Shown here piece by piece: positions 41,131-43,652 of a stretch of DNA of 43,652 nt. The stretch comes from Thermoleophilia bacterium (GTDB lineage: Bacteria > Actinomycetota > Thermoleophilia > BMS3ABIN01). The position numbers and the translations under genes are program-made. Every line of letters starts with the position of its first letter. Positions within the stretch are counted from its first letter, which is position 1. The stretch is from the NCBI GenBank assembly GCA_014874265.1, contig JACWAM010000120.1:1-43652 (forward strand), in the 5' to 3' direction. A model generated the notes under the pieces. It searched no databases. It saw only the letters and a program-made list of their open reading frames with translations, and was not told the origin of the DNA.

Positions 41131-42384
41131 TTGCAGGCGCCCAAAGGCACATACGACGTTTTACCGGCCGATCAACCCCTGCGGGAAAAAATATTCGACG
41201 AAGCCCGGCGTATCCTTAAAGCTGCAGGCTATGGACGCATCTCCACGCCCACCTTCGAGGATACTTCGTTATTTGAGCGCGGCGTGGGTGGGTCTTCCGA
41301 CATCGTCCGCAAGGAAATGTACACATTTGAGGATAAAGGCGGCCGCAGTCTGACCCTTAAGCCTGAAGGCACCGCGCCGGTTGTGCGCGCTTATATCCAG
41401 CACGGGATGCACAAGCTGCCGCAGCCGGTGAAGCTCTGGTACTACGAACGCATGTTCCGCTTTGAACGGCCGCAGGCGGGACGCTACCGCGAGCACTATC
41501 AGCTCGGGGCAGAAGCGATCGGCTCCGGCGATCCGGCGCTCGACGCCGGGATGATCATGATGATGTCGGAGCTTTACCAGTCACTGGGCGTACCGGACGT
41601 GGAGCTGAGGCTGAGCAGCATGGGGGACGGCAATTGCCGTCCGGCTTATGTGAAGAAGCTGTCTGGCTTTCTCAAGGGCGTTTCGGATCAGCTTTGCGAA
41701 GACTGCCGCGAGCGGACCAGGCTGAACCCGCTCAGGGTTTTTGACTGCAAGCACCGAAGCTGCCAGGCGGCGCTGGCTGACGCGCCCAAATTGATTGACA
41801 ATCTTTGTCAAGAATGCCAGGATCATTTTGACAGCGTCAGGAAGTTTCTGGAGCCGTTCGGCCGCTCTTACCGCCTTGATGGCACGTTGGTGCGAGGCTT
41901 TGATTATTACACCCGGACGACGTTTGAGTACGAATGCGCGCGCCTGGGGGCACAGAAGGGCATCGGCGGCGGCGGCCGCTACGATAACCTGGTTGAAGAG
42001 CTGGGCGGGCCGTCCACGCCGGCAACCGGCTTTGGCACCGGCATGGAGCGGATCGTACTGGCGCTTGAGTCAGCCGGGATCAGCGGCATACAGCCGGGGG
42101 TGGACGTCTTTGTGATCAGCTTCGGCGACGACGCTCGTCAGGAGGCGACCATTATTTTGCACCGGGTCCGCGGGTTGGGCCTGATCGCTGACACGGATTA
42201 CGCCGGGCGCTCGGTCAAGGGGCAAATGAAGCAGGCGAATCGCCTGGGAGCCAGGTTTGCTGTTATTATCGGTGAGGACGAAATGACCGGAGGCCGGGCC
42301 ACGTTGCGCGACATGGAAAGCGGCCGGCAGTCAGCGGTTGCCTTCGCATCCGTAGCGGAGTGGATCAAGGAACGTTTGACGTAG
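41131..42384 (+). CDS. hisS: histidyl-tRNA synthetase
   Basis: A class II synthetase, 417 residues. It begins MQAPKGTYDVLPADQPL. Motif 1 region and the GTAPVVRAYIQHGM substrate segment are followed by motif 2 (YERMFRFERPQAGRYREHYQLGAEAIG), the histidine-A loop LVRGFDYYTRTTFEYE, motif 3 (ATGFGTGMERIVLAL) and a C-terminal anticodon-binding domain. The start is TTG, preceded by GGGCTGGAATGG. hisS followed by aspS is the usual Gram-positive order. No T-box was found upstream. Confidence 0.97.
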   Translation: MQAPKGTYDVLPADQPLREKIFDEARRILKAAGYGRISTPTFEDTSLFERGVGGSSDIVRKEMYTFEDKGGRSLTLKPEGTAPVVRAYIQHGMHKLPQPVKLWYYERMFRFERPQAGRYREHYQLGAEAIGSGDPALDAGMIMMMSELYQSLGVPDVELRLSSMGDGNCRPAYVKKLSGFLKGVSDQLCEDCRERTRLNPLRVFDCKHRSCQAALADAPKLIDNLCQECQDHFDSVRKFLEPFGRSYRLDGTLVRGFDYYTRTTFEYECARLGAQKGIGGGGRYDNLVEELGGPSTPATGFGTGMERIVLALESAGISGIQPGVDVFVISFGDDARQEATIILHRVRGLGLIADTDYAGRSVKGQMKQANRLGARFAVIIGEDEMTGGRATLRDMESGRQSAVAFASVAEWIKERLT

Positions 42385-42395
42385 ACCTCAGGATT

Positions 42396-43652
42396 ATGCG
42401 CTCTCATTACTGTGGAAAATTGACAAAAGAAGACCGGGACCGCGATGTGACGCTCTGCGGCTGGGTCCACCGCCGCCGTGACCACGGCGGGCTGATCTTT
42501 ATCGACCTGCGGGATGTCAGCGGCCTGGTGCAGATCGTCTTCGATCCGGAGCGCTCGGGCGAGGTTCATAAAACTGGTCACACCCTCCGGCCGGAAGACG
42601 TCATCATGGCCAAAGGGGGTGTGGCGCTCCGTTCGACGGAGACTGTAAATCCGGATTTAGCCACAGGTGAGATTGAGGTAAACGTCACCGGCATTGAGAT
42701 TCTCAACCGGTCTCAGACGCCTCCATTTGGCGTCGAAGAGCGCGGCGAGGTTGATGAGATTCTCAGGCTGAAATACCGCTACATCGATCTGCGCCGCGAT
42801 GATATGAAGGACAATCTGCTTCGGCGCCACCGGATAACGCGCATTCTCCGGAAATTTCTCGACAGCCATGAGTTTATCGAGGTGGAGACGCCCGTTCTCA
42901 CCAAGAGCACACCTGAGGGCGCCCGTGATTTTCTGGTGCCGGCGCGGCTGCAGCCGAAGAAGTTTTACGCCTTGCCGCAGTCTCCGCAGCTGTTTAAGCA
43001 GCTGCTGATGATTTCGGGCATCGACCGCTACTACCAGTTTGCCCACGCTTTCCGCGATGAGGACCTGCGCGCGGACCGGCAGCCGGAGCACACCCAGGTT
43101 GATCTGGAGGTGTCGTTCATGACCGAGGACGGGATCATGAGCCTGCTGGAAGAGATGATTGCCGGCCTCTTCGGCGAGGTGGCGGAAGTCAATTTGAAGC
43201 TGCCCTTCCCTCGCCTGACCCACGAAGAGGCGATGCTCCGCTACGGTTCCGACAAGCCGGATCTGCGCTTCGAGCTGCCGGTCGTGGAAGTTTCACATAT
43301 TTTCAAGGTAACCGAATTTGCCGTCTTTGCCCGCGCGGTGGAAAACGGTGGTGTGGTCCGGGCCCTGCGTGTGCCCGGGGGTGCGGCGCTATCGCGCCGC
43401 GAGGTTGACGAGCTGACGGACTTCGCTATTCGCGAAGGGGCCAAGGGGCTTGCCTATCTTCACCTCCGGGAAGGTGGCCAGATAGCCTCCCCGATCGCGA
43501 AATTCCTCGCGCCGGACGAAATCCAGGCGGTGATTAAGGAAACTGGCTCCCGGGAGGGGGACCTGATTTTGTTTGTCGCCGATCTGCCCCGAATCGCGGC
43601 GCCGGTGCTGGGGGCGCTCCGGTCAAGAATCACCGCCGATTTGAAGCTGGTC
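42396..43652 (+). CDS. aspS: aspartyl-tRNA synthetase (5' part; possibly non-discriminating)
   Basis: It is absent from the ORF track because it runs off the right edge: 419 codons from ATG 42396 with no stop. The N-terminal OB-fold anticodon domain has CGWVHRRRDHGGLIFIDLRDVSGLVQIVFDPE. Motif 2 is YALPQSPQLFKQLLMISGIDRYYQFAHAFRDEDLRADRQPEHTQVDLEVSF. The bacterial GAD insertion (about residues 290-419) reaches the window end, so motif 3 is not seen. The His at residue 30 (RRRDHGG) is the residue linked in the family to non-discriminating enzymes that also charge tRNA-Asn. It lies 11 bases after hisS. Confidence 0.96.
   Translation, partial: MRSHYCGKLTKEDRDRDVTLCGWVHRRRDHGGLIFIDLRDVSGLVQIVFDPERSGEVHKTGHTLRPEDVIMAKGGVALRSTETVNPDLATGEIEVNVTGIEILNRSQTPPFGVEERGEVDEILRLKYRYIDLRRDDMKDNLLRRHRITRILRKFLDSHEFIEVETPVLTKSTPEGARDFLVPARLQPKKFYALPQSPQLFKQLLMISGIDRYYQFAHAFRDEDLRADRQPEHTQVDLEVSFMTEDGIMSLLEEMIAGLFGEVAEVNLKLPFPRLTHEEAMLRYGSDKPDLRFELPVVEVSHIFKVTEFAVFARAVENGGVVRALRVPGGAALSRREVDELTDFAIREGAKGLAYLHLREGGQIASPIAKFLAPDEIQAVIKETGSREGDLILFVADLPRIAAPVLGALRSRITADLKLV

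Overview
This window is the housekeeping backbone of a bacterial chromosome of moderately high GC (about 58-60% by eye). All complete genes lie on the + strand; only a 19-codon gene start at the left edge is on the minus strand. The order tlyA-nadK-recN-(...)-pyrG-(...)-NUDIX-(...)-xerC/D matches the mycobacterial/actinobacterial order. The order pilMN(O)-aroC-aroK-aroB-aroQ-pepP-efp-accB-accC-nusB-xseB-ispA-dxs-tlyA is shared by many Gram-positive lineages. I infer an uncultured, deep-branching member of the Actinomycetota (or a close Gram-positive relative). No rRNA, tRNA, CRISPR array, insertion sequence or prophage was seen.

Layout: (1) 1-3.3 kb holds an MTH938-like protein, a GNAT acetyltransferase, era, deoC and a small zinc-ribbon protein. 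(2) 3.5-8.1 kb is hisIE followed by trpE-G-D-C in one tight unit that stops before trpF/B/A; hisIE appears to be transcribed leaderless. (3) 8.3-12.5 kb is a type IV pilus inner-membrane platform, pilM-pilN-pilO plus a Ser/Gly/Thr-rich single-pass protein; PilM carries a remarkable 240-residue repeat-bearing basic extension. (4) 12.6-17 kb is the shikimate block aroC-aroK-aroB-aroQ followed by an Xaa-Pro peptidase. (5) 17.4-28.5 kb is efp, a pyruvate-type carboxyltransferase fused to a complete AccB, accC, nusB, xseB, ispA, dxs, tlyA, nadK and recN. (6) 28.4-31 kb is DUF362, a cation-efflux protein and a ferredoxin, sitting where mycobacteria carry steA/mctB and mixed with short dispersed repeats. 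(7) 31.3-37.1 kb is pyrG (with a probable attenuator), an M20 peptidase, a NUDIX ADP-ribose pyrophosphatase, alanine dehydrogenase and xerC/D. (8) 37.2-43.6 kb is deoB, a pyrimidine-nucleoside phosphorylase, a metallo-beta-lactamase-fold hydrolase with an apparent ATC start codon, hisS and the 5' part of aspS.

The genes fit together as follows. HisIE, TrpEGDC and AroCKBQ supply aromatic and histidine biosynthesis. DeoB, the nucleoside phosphorylase and DeoC form a deoxyribonucleoside salvage route split over two loci. Dxs and IspA serve isoprenoid synthesis by the MEP route. AccC with the CT-AccB fusion forms a biotin-dependent carboxylase. The points most worth a second look are the CT-AccB fusion with an internal ribosome-binding site, the motif repeats in PilM, the pyrG leader, the ATC start, the leaderless hisIE promoter and the dispersed repeat families at gene borders.
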